Source: an uncultured Flavobacterium sp. (lineage in GTDB: Bacteria > Bacteroidota > Bacteroidia > Flavobacteriales > Flavobacteriaceae). From it: a DNA stretch of 12,237 bases. Positions 1 to 8,053 of this stretch are shown in pieces. A program made the position numbers and the translations under genes. The notes under the pieces were generated by a model. It ran no database searches and was not told the DNA's origin. It worked only from the letters and a program-made list of their open reading frames with translations. The stretch lies in the NCBI GenBank assembly GCA_946479395.1, contig CAMLFV010000080.1, positions 1-12,237 of the forward strand. The letters run 5' to 3'. Position 1 is the first letter of the stretch, and each line of letters begins with the position of its first letter.

Positions 1-84
1 ACGGTCAATGATGCCTTGCTGGCATTCCCCGGCATATTGATGGCGCTTGGTTTGATTTACAAACCAGAAAACTTACAACATTAA
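1..84 (+). CDS. 3' end of an unidentified plus-strand gene, probably a membrane protein
   Basis: Reading frame 1 is open from the window edge to a TAA at 82-84 and gives 27 residues. About 20 are hydrophobic and resemble a last membrane helix (ALLAFPGILMALGLIYKP), followed by a short polar tail. The other two plus-strand frames hit stops within the first 40 bases. A terminator hairpin follows about 60 bases downstream, as expected for a gene end. The segment loosely resembles part of a sodium:alanine symporter or a peptide ABC permease, but it is too short to assign a family. The translation is seen directly; that it is a real gene end is inference. Confidence 0.45.
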   Translation, partial: TVNDALLAFPGILMALGLIYKPENLQH

Positions 85-142
85 CTGAAAACATTGTTAA
101 TATTGTTAATCAGATCCCTAAAAGCGAAAATTATATAGAGGA

Positions 143-178
143 ATAAAAAAATCGAACTAAATAGTTCGATTTTTTTAT
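143..178. terminator. Bidirectional rho-independent terminator
   Basis: An almost perfect inverted repeat: an A-run then TCGAACTA, a two-base centre, then TAGTTCGA and a T-run. The arms are about 17 bases each. An A-tract before and a T-tract after the stem let it work in both directions. It sits between the plus-strand gene ending at 84 and the lipoprotein gene ending at 182, so it can stop both converging transcripts. The centre positions may be off by one base. Confidence 0.85.
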
Positions 179-181
179 GAT

Positions 182-628
182 TTATTCTGCTAAATGCTTC
201 ATGAAAACTTCAATTACTTCATCATCTGTTCCGTCGCCGTTTACATCGATCATTCTTTTTAGTTTTAACTGATCTGCAGATTTTTCAATAATTTCTCCGC
301 CTTGAAAAAAGTTAGATCCATGAAATTTCAATTCGTTGTTTATAACCGTATATGATCCGTAAAACTTTTGCGATGGGCACGGTGGCACAGGAGTTGTTTT
401 TACTTCAACATCGCTTTGTACATAATCTACAATTTCAAACGAATTGAATTCGTTTAACTGTAAATAATCTTTTCCACAGTTTGAATCTCCTTCATAAGGT
501 CTGCTTTCACCATTAATGATTACACCTTGCGGATACCATTTCCCAACCAAAACATTAACCTCATTGTCGTCATCGTTACATCCAACAAATGCCAATGCTA
601 AAAATAAAGTAACAATAATTCTTTTCAT
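182..628 (-). CDS. Small lipocalin-like lipoprotein, putatively surface-exposed
   Basis: A 148-residue protein with a lipoprotein signal peptide: basic start MKRI, hydrophobic core, then FVGC with Cys17 as the likely lipidated residue. The residues after it (NDDDNE) are strongly acidic, resembling the lipoprotein export signal of Bacteroidota that sends lipoproteins to the cell surface. The mature part begins LVGKWYP, and the pattern 'GKW ... L.F...N.F ... G.Y.. .N.L' is typical of lipocalin-like lipoproteins of this phylum. It has two further cysteines, C51 and C84. Near the C-terminus, DVNGDGTDD (128-136) looks like an EF-hand or thrombospondin-3 type calcium loop. The start lies six bases after the purB stop, so it is probably co-transcribed with purB. 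No specific ligand or function can be assigned. Confidence 0.8.
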   Translation of the reverse strand: MKRIIVTLFLALAFVGCNDDDNEVNVLVGKWYPQGVIINGESRPYEGDSNCGKDYLQLNEFNSFEIVDYVQSDVEVKTTPVPPCPSQKFYGSYTVINNELKFHGSNFFQGGEIIEKSADQLKLKRMIDVNGDGTDDEVIEVFMKHLAE

Positions 629-634
629 ATCTTT

Positions 635-1981
635 CTAAATTGAAACTCCTAAATAATTGCTCGGAGTTATTTGTTTTAATTCGTTTTTAACCTCAACCGA
701 AACATTCAATGTATCAATAAACGCATGAATCGATTTTTGATTGATTGCTTCGTTTGTTCTGGTTAAATCTTTCAGTGCTTCGTAAGGATTTGGGTATGCT
801 TCACGACGTAAAATGGTCTGAATTGCTTCTGCAACAACAGCCCAGTTGTTTTCTAAATCGTCTGCAAACTTGGTTTCGTTCAACAATAACTTGTTTAAAC
901 CTTTTAAAGTAGCTTCAAACGCAATGATTGTATGACCAAACGGAACACCAATGTTTCTTAAAACAGTACTATCGGTTAAATCGCGCTGTAAACGAGAAAT
1001 AGGTAATTTTGCTGCCAAATGTTCAAAAATAGCATTGGCGATACCTAAATTTCCTTCAGAATTTTCAAAATCAATCGGGTTAACTTTATGTGGCATTGCA
1101 GATGATCCAACTTCGCCCGCTTTGATTTTCTGTTTGAAATATTCCATTGAAACATACGTCCAAACATCGCGGTCTAAATCAATAATAATATTGTTAATGC
1201 GCTTTAAAGCATCACAAAAAGCAGCAAAATGATCGTAATGTTCAATTTGTGTGGTTGGGAATGAGTGTTTCAAACCAAGAATTCCTTCGACAAAATTTTC
1301 GCCAAAAGCCTGCCAATCGTTTTGCGGATAAGCTACTTTGTGTGCATTGAAATTTCCTGTTGCACCACCAAATTTAGCTGCAAACGGAATGTTATTCAAC
1401 AAACGTAATTGTTCTTCCAAACGAACAACAAAAACCAGAATTTCTTTCCCTAAACGCGTTGGCGATGCAGGTTGCCCATGCGTGCGTGCTAACATTGGAA
1501 TATCTTTCCATTCAACACTCAACTCTTTTAATTTGTTAACCAATTGGATAAAAGTTGGCATGTACACTTTTTCGAACGCATGTTTGGTTGATAAAGGTAT
1601 CGCCGTGTTGTTGATATCTTGAGAGGTTAATCCAAAATGGATAAACTCTTTAAATTCTTGTAAGCCTAATTGGTCAAATTTATGTTTTATGAAATATTCA
1701 ACAGCCTTAACATCGTGATTGGTTGTTTTTTCGGTGTTTTTGATCCAAAGTGCATCTTCTGTAGAAAAATCGTTGTAAATTTTTCGTAATTCAGAAAACA
1801 AATCTTTAGATACGTTTGCAACCTGCGGCAATGGCAATTCGCACAAAGCAATAAAATATTCAATTTCTACTAAAACGCGATATTTTATAAGGGCTTCTTC
1901 CGAAAAATAATCTGCTAATGGAGCTGTTTTTGATCTATATCTTCCATCGATCGGAGAAATAGCATTTAATTCTGTTAACAT
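635..1981 (-). CDS. purB: Adenylosuccinate lyase
   Basis: PurB splits SAICAR to AICAR plus fumarate, and adenylosuccinate to AMP plus fumarate, in purine synthesis. The enzyme is a cytoplasmic tetramer. Family motifs in the 448-residue protein are TSQD (119-122), the catalytic-histidine segment THGQPASPT (167-175), and the fumarate lyase signature GSSAMPHKVNPIDFE (292-306), whose flexible loop carries the catalytic serine. Length is close to the E. coli enzyme (about 456). I choose the ATG at 1979-1981, giving MLTELNAISPIDGRYR. The frame can be extended four codons to a TTG at 1993, but homologues begin at the LNAISPIDGRY block. A terminator and a promoter-like box separate it from the upstream DUF2911 gene, and the lipoprotein gene follows after six bases. 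Assignment is firm. Confidence 0.97.
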   Translation of the reverse strand: MLTELNAISPIDGRYRSKTAPLADYFSEEALIKYRVLVEIEYFIALCELPLPQVANVSKDLFSELRKIYNDFSTEDALWIKNTEKTTNHDVKAVEYFIKHKFDQLGLQEFKEFIHFGLTSQDINNTAIPLSTKHAFEKVYMPTFIQLVNKLKELSVEWKDIPMLARTHGQPASPTRLGKEILVFVVRLEEQLRLLNNIPFAAKFGGATGNFNAHKVAYPQNDWQAFGENFVEGILGLKHSFPTTQIEHYDHFAAFCDALKRINNIIIDLDRDVWTYVSMEYFKQKIKAGEVGSSAMPHKVNPIDFENSEGNLGIANAIFEHLAAKLPISRLQRDLTDSTVLRNIGVPFGHTIIAFEATLKGLNKLLLNETKFADDLENNWAVVAEAIQTILRREAYPNPYEALKDLTRTNEAINQKSIHAFIDTLNVSVEVKNELKQITPSNYLGVSI

Positions 1982-2008
1982 AAATATTTCCAATATTTTT
2001 TAAAGAAA

Positions 2009-2016
2009 CAAATATA
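2009..2016 (-). promoter_or_regulatory. Predicted -7 box of the purB promoter
   Basis: On the minus strand the bases read TATATTTG, an exact match to the Bacteroidota -7 consensus TAnnTTTG. It lies 27 bases before the purB ATG and downstream of the terminator of the preceding operon, which is where a promoter is needed. A clean TTTG-type -33 element at the usual spacing is not obvious; only a T-rich run is present. The match is seen; promoter activity is inference. Confidence 0.55.
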
Positions 2017-2062
2017 CTGAGGTTTTACAGTTTAAAAAAACTTATTTTTAACTTCAAAGCAT

Positions 2063-2089
2063 AAAAAAAGAAGCATTTCTGCTTCTTTT
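2063..2089 (-). terminator. Rho-independent terminator ending the eight-gene operon
   Basis: On the minus strand AGAAGCA, a four-base loop and TGCTTCT form a GC-containing stem, followed by seven T residues. It starts a few bases after the stop codon of the DUF2911 gene and precedes the purB promoter box. Flanking A and T runs extend the stem, so it is roughly symmetrical, but the only gene it clearly serves is on the minus strand. Confidence 0.85.
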
Positions 2090-2094
2090 CTTCT

Positions 2095-2943
2095 TTATGA
2101 TCTACTCCACTCTAAAATTGAGTTTCTGTTCATTTTTACGTAATCTTCGTTTCCTGCTTTTTCTGAAGCTTCTAAAGATTTTTTAGCTGTTTCTACAGCA
2201 CCTTTTTTATCGCCGTTTGCTGCCTGAATTAATGACTTTTGACGCAACATGTAAAAAGGAGCTTCGCCGTTTTGCATTGCAATTGATTTATTTACATAAT
2301 CTAACGCCTTTTTAACGTCAGTATTTGATGTAAACAAATAAACACCTGCTGCATAATAATCTGTAGCTTTAGAATTTTCGTTAATGTTCGCATTAATACT
2401 TTCCATTGCTATTTTGTGCGTTGGCACTTTAAACGAAACGTGAACTATTGTTTTTTCCCAAGAAATATCAATTGTTCCTTGCTCGTTGTTTTGTGGTGTA
2501 ACATCAATTGTAAAATACTCCACATCTTTATTTAATGTTTGTGGTTTTACTGATGTTTTCACAACTACATCACTATCGTTCCATTTTTGAGGTAATCCCC
2601 AGTTATCAGTCGTTTTATAGATAATTACATCCCAAGATTCTGCCTTTGGTAAGGTGTATAATGCATATTTACCTGCTGGTAAATTTTTACCGTTTATTTC
2701 GATATCTGTATCAATTTCAATAACAGTATTTTGGTTTGCACCTGTTCTCCACATTTTTCCGTAAGGAACTAAATCTCCAAAAACCAAACGACCTTTTTTA
2801 GCCGGACGAAAATAATCTACACTAACATTTGTTAAACCAACTGTTTGATCGATTTCTGATTTCAAACTTGCCTGTGGCGTTTTAATTTGTGCATTTACTT
2901 GTGTTGCCACAAATAACGTTGCTGCTATTAGTAATTTTCTCAT
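2095..2943 (-). CDS. Exported DUF2911 domain protein
   Basis: A 282-residue protein with a signal peptide of about 18 residues and a predicted cut after VNA (next residue Q19). It is expected in the periplasm or outside the inner membrane. Residues about 20-170 match my memory of DUF2911, a domain common in Bacteroidota. Recognisable segments are VSVDYFRPAKKGR (40-52), YGKMWRTGANQNT (61-73) and PAGKYALYTLP (89-99), followed by a beta-rich stretch. Residues about 190-282 are helical with TPR-like spacing (YYAAGVYLF; ALDYVNKSI; GAVETAKKSLEAS). The biochemical role of the domain is unknown to me. It is the last gene of the operon, nine bases after dsbD, with a terminator directly downstream. The domain name is firm; no function is claimed. 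Confidence 0.88.
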   Translation of the reverse strand: MRKLLIAATLFVATQVNAQIKTPQASLKSEIDQTVGLTNVSVDYFRPAKKGRLVFGDLVPYGKMWRTGANQNTVIEIDTDIEINGKNLPAGKYALYTLPKAESWDVIIYKTTDNWGLPQKWNDSDVVVKTSVKPQTLNKDVEYFTIDVTPQNNEQGTIDISWEKTIVHVSFKVPTHKIAMESINANINENSKATDYYAAGVYLFTSNTDVKKALDYVNKSIAMQNGEAPFYMLRQKSLIQAANGDKKGAVETAKKSLEASEKAGNEDYVKMNRNSILEWSRS

Positions 2944-2952
2944 TTTTTAAAT

Positions 2953-4929
2953 TTATTTTGAATAATTTGTTACTCCTTCTTTTAACCAATTTTCGTATTC
3001 CGAAACTTCCGGTGTATAACCAACCGGTGTGTTTAATGAGTTTCCTTCATTATCTAAAACAATATAATAAGGTTGTGCATTTGCCTGATATTTTTCAATC
3101 TGGAAATCACTCCACTTATTACCTACTGTTTTAATTTTCTTGCCCGTTGTTTTAGAAACATACTGTTCTGCTTCTGGCAACTCCTTCTTCTCATCAACGT
3201 ATAAAGATATTAAAACTACATCGTTGTTTAAAATATTTAACACATTGATTTCAGACCAAACGTTTTCTTCCATCTTACGACAGTTAACACATGCATGTCC
3301 TGTAAAATCTAGTAAAACCGGTTTGTTGATCTCTTTTGCATACGCCATTCCTTTGTCATAATCTGTAAAAGTGATGATACCCTGCGGACCTTCTTTTGCA
3401 CCATCTGGAATTTCACTTAAAGAAGATGTTCCTCCTTTAGAATTTCCAACACCATACGGACTTTCAGAATACGTCATTGGTGGTGGAAAACCTGAAATCA
3501 GTTTTAAAGGTGCGCCCCATAATCCAGGAACTAAATAAATTGTAAATGTTGATACTAACAATGCCATGAATAATCTACCTACCGATATTTTATCTAATTT
3601 AGAATCGTGTGGTAATTGAATTTTTCCGAACAAATAAATTGCCCATGCAGCAAAAATAGCGATCCAGATTGCCAAGAATACTTCGCGTTCCATCCAATGT
3701 TTCTGTAAAACTAAATCGGCATTCGATAAAAATTTGAAAGCGAAAGCTAATTCTAAAAACCCTAACGAAACCTTTACAGTATTCATCCATCCGCCAGAAC
3801 GCGGCATAGAATTTAACCAGCCTGGGAACATAGCAAACAACATAAACGGTAATGCCAATGCCAATGAAAAACCGAACATTCCTACAAGTGGAGCTATCCC
3901 ACCCATTGAAGCGGCTTCAACCAGTAATCCTCCAACAATTGGACCAGTACATGAAAACGATACAATTGCCAATGCCAAAGCCATGAAAAAGATACCGATG
4001 ATACCTCCACGATCAGCTTGACGATCTACTTTATTTGCCCATGAATTCGGAAGCATAATTTCGAACGCACCTAAAAAAGATGCAGCAAAAACTACTAACA
4101 ATACAAAGAAGATTATATTGAATGAAACGCTTGTAGATAATTCGTTCAAAGCATCTGCTCCAAATATTTTAGCAACAGCAAATCCTAATATTACATAAAT
4201 AAATATGATTGAAAAACCATAAATAAGTGCGTTTTTAATTCCTTTAGCTCGTGATTTACTTTGTTTGGTAAAAAAACTTACTGTCATTGGAATCATTGGA
4301 AAAACACACGGTGTAAATAAAGCTGCGAAACCGCCTAAAAATGAAAGTATAAAAATTGTTGTTAAACCTTTCTTTTCCGTTTTATCAACTTTTGGATTCT
4401 CTGTTACCGGTTTGGTTTTAGTTGTATCATTGTTTGTAGATGCTGCAGCAAGATCTTCAAAGTTTTGAACTTCCTTTGATGAAACCGTAGCTAAATCGAA
4501 AACAAAATATTTGTTTTGCTGAATACACATTTCAATACAAGCTTGGTAAGAAAGCTCTATCTGAACATTTTTAACTTCAGGATTTGTAATTTTTATATTG
4601 TGCGTAAAATGTGCTTCTTTCGCAAAATAATATTCATCTACACCAAAAATGTCATTAAACTTCTTAGTGTATTCACTCTCTTTTGCTTTGCCTTGCGGCT
4701 CGTAATTTCCTTGGGCATTGTTGTAGATAAATTCTAAAGGAAGTGGGCCACCTTCTGGCGTAAACTGCGAATACATGTGCCATTCGCCTTCAATTGTAGC
4801 ATCAAATTTGAGTTGATACTCTGTATCTGAAATTTTTTCGATACTCGTTTTCCATTTTACAGGATCTTGCACCTGTGAAAACCCCAAACTGGTTACGAAT
4901 AAAACCAGCGCTGTGAGTAAATTTCTCAT
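2953..4929 (-). CDS. dsbD: Thiol:disulfide interchange protein DsbD
   Basis: DsbD passes electrons from cytoplasmic thioredoxin across the inner membrane to periplasmic proteins, keeping disulfide isomerases and cytochrome c maturation factors reduced. This 658-residue version has all three modules. After a signal peptide (1-18) comes a periplasmic immunoglobulin-like domain to about 150 with the cysteine pair C131 and C135 (ACIEMC). A Thr/Lys-rich linker (about 163-188) leads into a membrane domain (about 190-475) carrying the pair C208 (FTPCVFP) and C327 (SFSCTGP). The C-terminal thioredoxin-like domain (about 515-658) carries C547-VN-C550 and a cis-proline-type site at P620. All six redox cysteines are present, so it should be functional. 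The ATG overlaps the tilS stop in an ATGA, suggesting coupled translation. Confidence 0.95.
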   Translation of the reverse strand: MRNLLTALVLFVTSLGFSQVQDPVKWKTSIEKISDTEYQLKFDATIEGEWHMYSQFTPEGGPLPLEFIYNNAQGNYEPQGKAKESEYTKKFNDIFGVDEYYFAKEAHFTHNIKITNPEVKNVQIELSYQACIEMCIQQNKYFVFDLATVSSKEVQNFEDLAAASTNNDTTKTKPVTENPKVDKTEKKGLTTIFILSFLGGFAALFTPCVFPMIPMTVSFFTKQSKSRAKGIKNALIYGFSIIFIYVILGFAVAKIFGADALNELSTSVSFNIIFFVLLVVFAASFLGAFEIMLPNSWANKVDRQADRGGIIGIFFMALALAIVSFSCTGPIVGGLLVEAASMGGIAPLVGMFGFSLALALPFMLFAMFPGWLNSMPRSGGWMNTVKVSLGFLELAFAFKFLSNADLVLQKHWMEREVFLAIWIAIFAAWAIYLFGKIQLPHDSKLDKISVGRLFMALLVSTFTIYLVPGLWGAPLKLISGFPPPMTYSESPYGVGNSKGGTSSLSEIPDGAKEGPQGIITFTDYDKGMAYAKEINKPVLLDFTGHACVNCRKMEENVWSEINVLNILNNDVVLISLYVDEKKELPEAEQYVSKTTGKKIKTVGNKWSDFQIEKYQANAQPYYIVLDNEGNSLNTPVGYTPEVSEYENWLKEGVTNYSK

Positions 4930-6239
4930 TGGTTTAAAGTTATTTTATAGTTTTTTTGATTGTTACTTGTTATTTTAAATCGATCATCGGCACGTAAACC
5001 AACAATCCAAATTATTTTTCCGTCTCCGTTTTCTAAAATCCACGTATTGTCTTTTTGAATTTTAGAAAGTTTTTCGTCTTTAAAAAATTTCGACACTTTT
5101 TTAATTCCATTCATTCCAAAAGGCTGAAAACAATCGCCTGTTTGTTTACGTCTTAAAACCAAGGGCCATTTTAAAAGATTCGAATTTACAAAAATAGTGC
5201 TTTTATCTGTGTTAAATTCTTCTGTTTCTACTTCTGAGATATTCATAAAAAACGGAAGGTTTAAAATATCATCTTTACTTTTAATGTAAAAAAAGTCTTT
5301 TAATACTGATTTTTCTTTAAAAACAATCAGCTTTTTTCGGTCTTTTAAAATCGTGTATTGGTCGTTTTTTAACACTTTGCCGGCATCAGAAATACAAATT
5401 TTTTCAATCTCATCAATAGAACTGAAACCATACCGCTTTAAAATCTGCAATAAATAGTGCTTTTTATTGTTGAAATTTTCTGTTTTTTCTAAATCTATTT
5501 CCAGCTCCTCATCCTTCATCTTTACACATTCCTTTTCAAAAAAAGCGACTGCATCGTTTGCTAAAAGCTGTGTTTGTTTTAAATGATTGAGCGTATTTTG
5601 AAACGATTTTAAAAATTCTGCATTCTCTTCTTTTAAAACCGGAAGCACCAAATGACGCATTTTATTTCGCAAATATTTCGTTGTGGCGTTTGATTGATCT
5701 TCTCTCCACTCTACTCCATTTTCAGTAGCATAATTAAGAATCTGTTCTCGAGAAAAATCCAATAATGGTCGAATAATATTCTCGTTTTTTTCTGGAATTC
5801 CAACCAAACCGTCGATTCCGGTTCCGCGTGTAAAATTGATTAAAAACGTTTCTGCTTGATCGTCTAAATGATGTGCCGTTGCAATAAACTGATAATCATG
5901 ATCGATACAAATCTGTTTAAACCAATTGTATCGTAATTCGCGAGCCGCAATTTGAATAGAAATTTTTCTACTTTCAACAAACTGCATCGTATCAAATCGT
6001 TCTACAAAACACAGAATATTGTTTTTTTTGCAAAGATCAGCAACCAATTTTTCGTCTAAATCACTTTCTGTACCGCGTAACTGAAAATTGCAATGTGCAA
6101 CAGCAAAATCCAACTTTAAAGCATGATACAAATGCAGCAACACCATACTATCCACTCCGCCACTTACTGCGAGCAAGGTTTTTCCGCTTACTGATTCAGG
6201 AAATTTTTGGGCGATATGTTGTTTAAATTGATCTAACAT
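4926..6239 (-). CDS. tilS: tRNA(Ile)-lysidine synthetase
   Basis: TilS attaches lysine to C34 of the CAU-anticodon tRNA(Ile) using ATP, switching both codon reading (AUA) and charging identity. It is normally essential. From the chosen ATG the protein has 437 residues. It shows the N-type PP-loop SGGVDS (26-31), AHCNFQLRG (48-56), AHHLDDQAET (122-131) and RGTGIDGLVGI (138-148), then a C-terminal tRNA-binding region containing FGMNGIKKVSKFFKDEK. An in-frame ATG 14 codons upstream (6281) would lie deep inside pabB. I prefer 6239 because family members start about 25 residues before the PP-loop. It overlaps the end of pabB by seven bases and the start of dsbD by four. Confidence 0.96.
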   Translation of the reverse strand: MLDQFKQHIAQKFPESVSGKTLLAVSGGVDSMVLLHLYHALKLDFAVAHCNFQLRGTESDLDEKLVADLCKKNNILCFVERFDTMQFVESRKISIQIAARELRYNWFKQICIDHDYQFIATAHHLDDQAETFLINFTRGTGIDGLVGIPEKNENIIRPLLDFSREQILNYATENGVEWREDQSNATTKYLRNKMRHLVLPVLKEENAEFLKSFQNTLNHLKQTQLLANDAVAFFEKECVKMKDEELEIDLEKTENFNNKKHYLLQILKRYGFSSIDEIEKICISDAGKVLKNDQYTILKDRKKLIVFKEKSVLKDFFYIKSKDDILNLPFFMNISEVETEEFNTDKSTIFVNSNLLKWPLVLRRKQTGDCFQPFGMNGIKKVSKFFKDEKLSKIQKDNTWILENGDGKIIWIVGLRADDRFKITSNNQKNYKITLNQ

Positions 6240-7528
6240 TGCTGTAAAACTTTTTGCATTGCTTGTGCTTTTAACAAACATTCGTTGTACTCATCGATAG
6301 CGTTTGCGTTGATTGTAATGGCGCTACCCACACTGAACGATGCGTATTTTTCTTCCTGATTATACAAAATAGTGCGAATAACCACGTTAAAATCGAAATT
6401 ATTATCAGGCGAAAAATAACCAATAGCACCGCTGTATAGCCCGCGTTTTGTTCTTTCGACTTCTTCGATAATTTTCATTGCCGATAATTTTGGTGCGCCT
6501 GTCATACTTCCCATTGGGAAGGTTGATTTGATAATATCGACCGGATTTTGATCTTCTGAAACTTCTGACACAACCGTAGAAATCATTTGATGAACTTGTT
6601 TAAACGTGTAAATCCCAAACAATTCTTCGACTTGAACAGATGATTTTGTTGCCGTTTTAGATAAATCGTTCCGAACTAAATCTACAATCATCACATTTTC
6701 TGATTGTTCTTTTTTATTTTCTGCTAAATTTTGTTTTAAAAGTAAATCCTCTTCCGCAGTTGCTCCGCGTTTTGCCGTTCCTTTAATGGGTTGCGAAATT
6801 ATTTTTAGACCATCTTTTTTGAGATATCGTTCTGGCGACGCACTCATTACGAAATGTTTGTTGAACTTGGCAAAACTCGCAAAAGGCGGTTCGGAAATTT
6901 CGTTAAGCTTCCAAAACAAATCATTGGAATTTAACTGCACGTTTTCTGCAAAAAATTCCATGCAGAAATTGGCTTCATAAATATCGCCACGCTGAATGTG
7001 ACTTATTACTTTTTGAAATCCGGCTGCGTATTCGTTAAACGTTAATTTACTTTGTACGTTGATTCTTTCCTGCTGATCTTCATGTTTTATTTCAGTTGAA
7101 TTTATCTGCTGAAAATCATCATCCATTTCATCATCGCACATTCCCAGATATTCAAATCGAACCAAATCATCTTCAAAAAAAATTAGTTTCTTTGGTTGAA
7201 AAAATAATAAATCGGGAAAGTTCAATCCGTCAGAATTATTTGATTCCAGCCGTTCCACATCATTCTTTAAATCGTACGTTAAATAACCAAAAAGCCAATC
7301 GTTGGTATTGTTCTGATATTCTTTTAATTGGTCAAATGCGTTAAAATAATCGGTTTGCAGCAGCGTAAAAGCATCAAAAGCCAAAACAGCTTGTTGTGTG
7401 CTGTATTTGGCTTTGTAATTGTTCGATTCTAAAAAAACTACCTCGCGAAACTGTTGCGCCCACTGAAGCATCTGCTTTTTAAAACCGGAAATATTTTCTA
7501 CTTGATACGTTTTTGAAAACCGTTGCAT
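6233..7528 (-). CDS. pabB: Aminodeoxychorismate synthase component I
   Basis: PabB converts chorismate plus ammonia to 4-amino-4-deoxychorismate, the first dedicated step to p-aminobenzoate and folate. The 431-residue protein belongs to the chorismate-binding family, with GDIYEANFC (181-189), SASPERYL (229-236), VDLVRNDLSK (282-291), FPMGSMTGAPK (337-347) and GSAITINANA (401-410). The PIKGT motif at 247-251 has lysine 249, the nucleophile expected in PabB. Anthranilate synthase (TrpE) has a different residue there, and this favours PabB. No glutamine amidotransferase (pabA) or lyase (pabC) is next to it and neither is fused, so they must be elsewhere. The ATG overlaps the upstream stop as TAATG. 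Confidence 0.93.
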   Translation of the reverse strand: MQRFSKTYQVENISGFKKQMLQWAQQFREVVFLESNNYKAKYSTQQAVLAFDAFTLLQTDYFNAFDQLKEYQNNTNDWLFGYLTYDLKNDVERLESNNSDGLNFPDLLFFQPKKLIFFEDDLVRFEYLGMCDDEMDDDFQQINSTEIKHEDQQERINVQSKLTFNEYAAGFQKVISHIQRGDIYEANFCMEFFAENVQLNSNDLFWKLNEISEPPFASFAKFNKHFVMSASPERYLKKDGLKIISQPIKGTAKRGATAEEDLLLKQNLAENKKEQSENVMIVDLVRNDLSKTATKSSVQVEELFGIYTFKQVHQMISTVVSEVSEDQNPVDIIKSTFPMGSMTGAPKLSAMKIIEEVERTKRGLYSGAIGYFSPDNNFDFNVVIRTILYNQEEKYASFSVGSAITINANAIDEYNECLLKAQAMQKVLQQC

Positions 7529-8049
7529 TAACTTTTTAAAATTCTGTTTAGTTTTTGTTCGATTTCCTGTAAGAAATCTTTATTTGTAATTTGCTGTGTT
7601 TCTTTATTGAAGTTTTCTGAAAATGATGAAAAAGCATAACTTTCGTAAACTTCGCAGCCAAACCGTTCGATCATTTTCTGTAAACTTTCATTCGCACCTA
7701 AACCACCACGTTTTCCGTTTGATGTACTTAAAATAAAAACCTTTTTTCCTTGCAAAAAGCTTTTATCAGCACGAGACAACCAATCTACTATATTTTTGAA
7801 AAATGCCGATAAATTGCCGTTGTGTTCGTTTGTGGTAATGAAAATATGTTCGAAAGCTTCGATTTGATCCTTTAAAGAAACAATTCCCTTTGGCGATTTA
7901 ATTTCGCGTTCTAAATCTTCACTAAATAAAGGAATATCTAATGTTTTAAGATCAAGAAATGTGTGCGTTACATTCAGTTCTTTTAAAACCGATTTTGTTA
8001 ACTGTTCGTTGATTGATTTTGATGAATTGCTTCCAACAAATACCAGCAT
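7528..8049 (-). CDS. NAD(P)H-dependent FMN reductase family protein
   Basis: A 173-residue flavodoxin-fold protein. The N-terminal GSNSSKSIN (6-14) matches the phosphate-binding loop GSxRxxSxN of the NADPH-dependent FMN reductase family. TTNEHNG (72-78) and KNIVDWLSR (85-93) correspond to the family's 'PEYN ... LKNAIDWLSR' segment, and STSNGKRGG (108-116) lies where the second FMN-contacting loop is expected. Length is normal. It probably binds FMN and reduces flavin, quinone or another small acceptor in the cytoplasm; the substrate cannot be told. It starts four bases after the two-helix protein gene, and its stop codon shares a base with the pabB start. Confidence 0.88.
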   Translation of the reverse strand: MLVFVGSNSSKSINEQLTKSVLKELNVTHTFLDLKTLDIPLFSEDLEREIKSPKGIVSLKDQIEAFEHIFITTNEHNGNLSAFFKNIVDWLSRADKSFLQGKKVFILSTSNGKRGGLGANESLQKMIERFGCEVYESYAFSSFSENFNKETQQITNKDFLQEIEQKLNRILKS

Positions 8050-8053
8050 TTTT

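Noticed and set aside
951..1622. Plus-strand open frames opposite purB
   Set aside because: They lie wholly opposite a strongly conserved gene, with no family likeness. They are complements of purB codons.
1982..1993. Longer purB start at a TTG (four extra residues)
   Set aside because: The ATG at 1979-1981 gives the N-terminus seen in homologues, and the extension runs into the promoter leader.
2889..4737. Several open frames opposite or out of frame with dsbD
   Set aside because: Low-complexity or hydrophobic shadow translations; dsbD has all its motifs in its own frame.
2953..4929. CcdA-type short DsbD
   Set aside because: Both periplasmic domains and all six cysteines are present, so it is the full-length three-module form.
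6240..6281. Upstream in-frame ATG for tilS adding 14 residues
   Set aside because: It would overlap pabB by 49 bases, and family members begin about 25 residues before the SGGVDS loop, matching the ATG at 6239.
6786..7344. Plus-strand open frames opposite pabB
   Set aside because: They are short, have no recognisable motifs and are fully covered by pabB.
6233..7528. Anthranilate synthase (TrpE) or isochorismate synthase
   Set aside because: The PIKGT motif with lysine 249 is diagnostic for the PabB type, and no trp genes are nearby.
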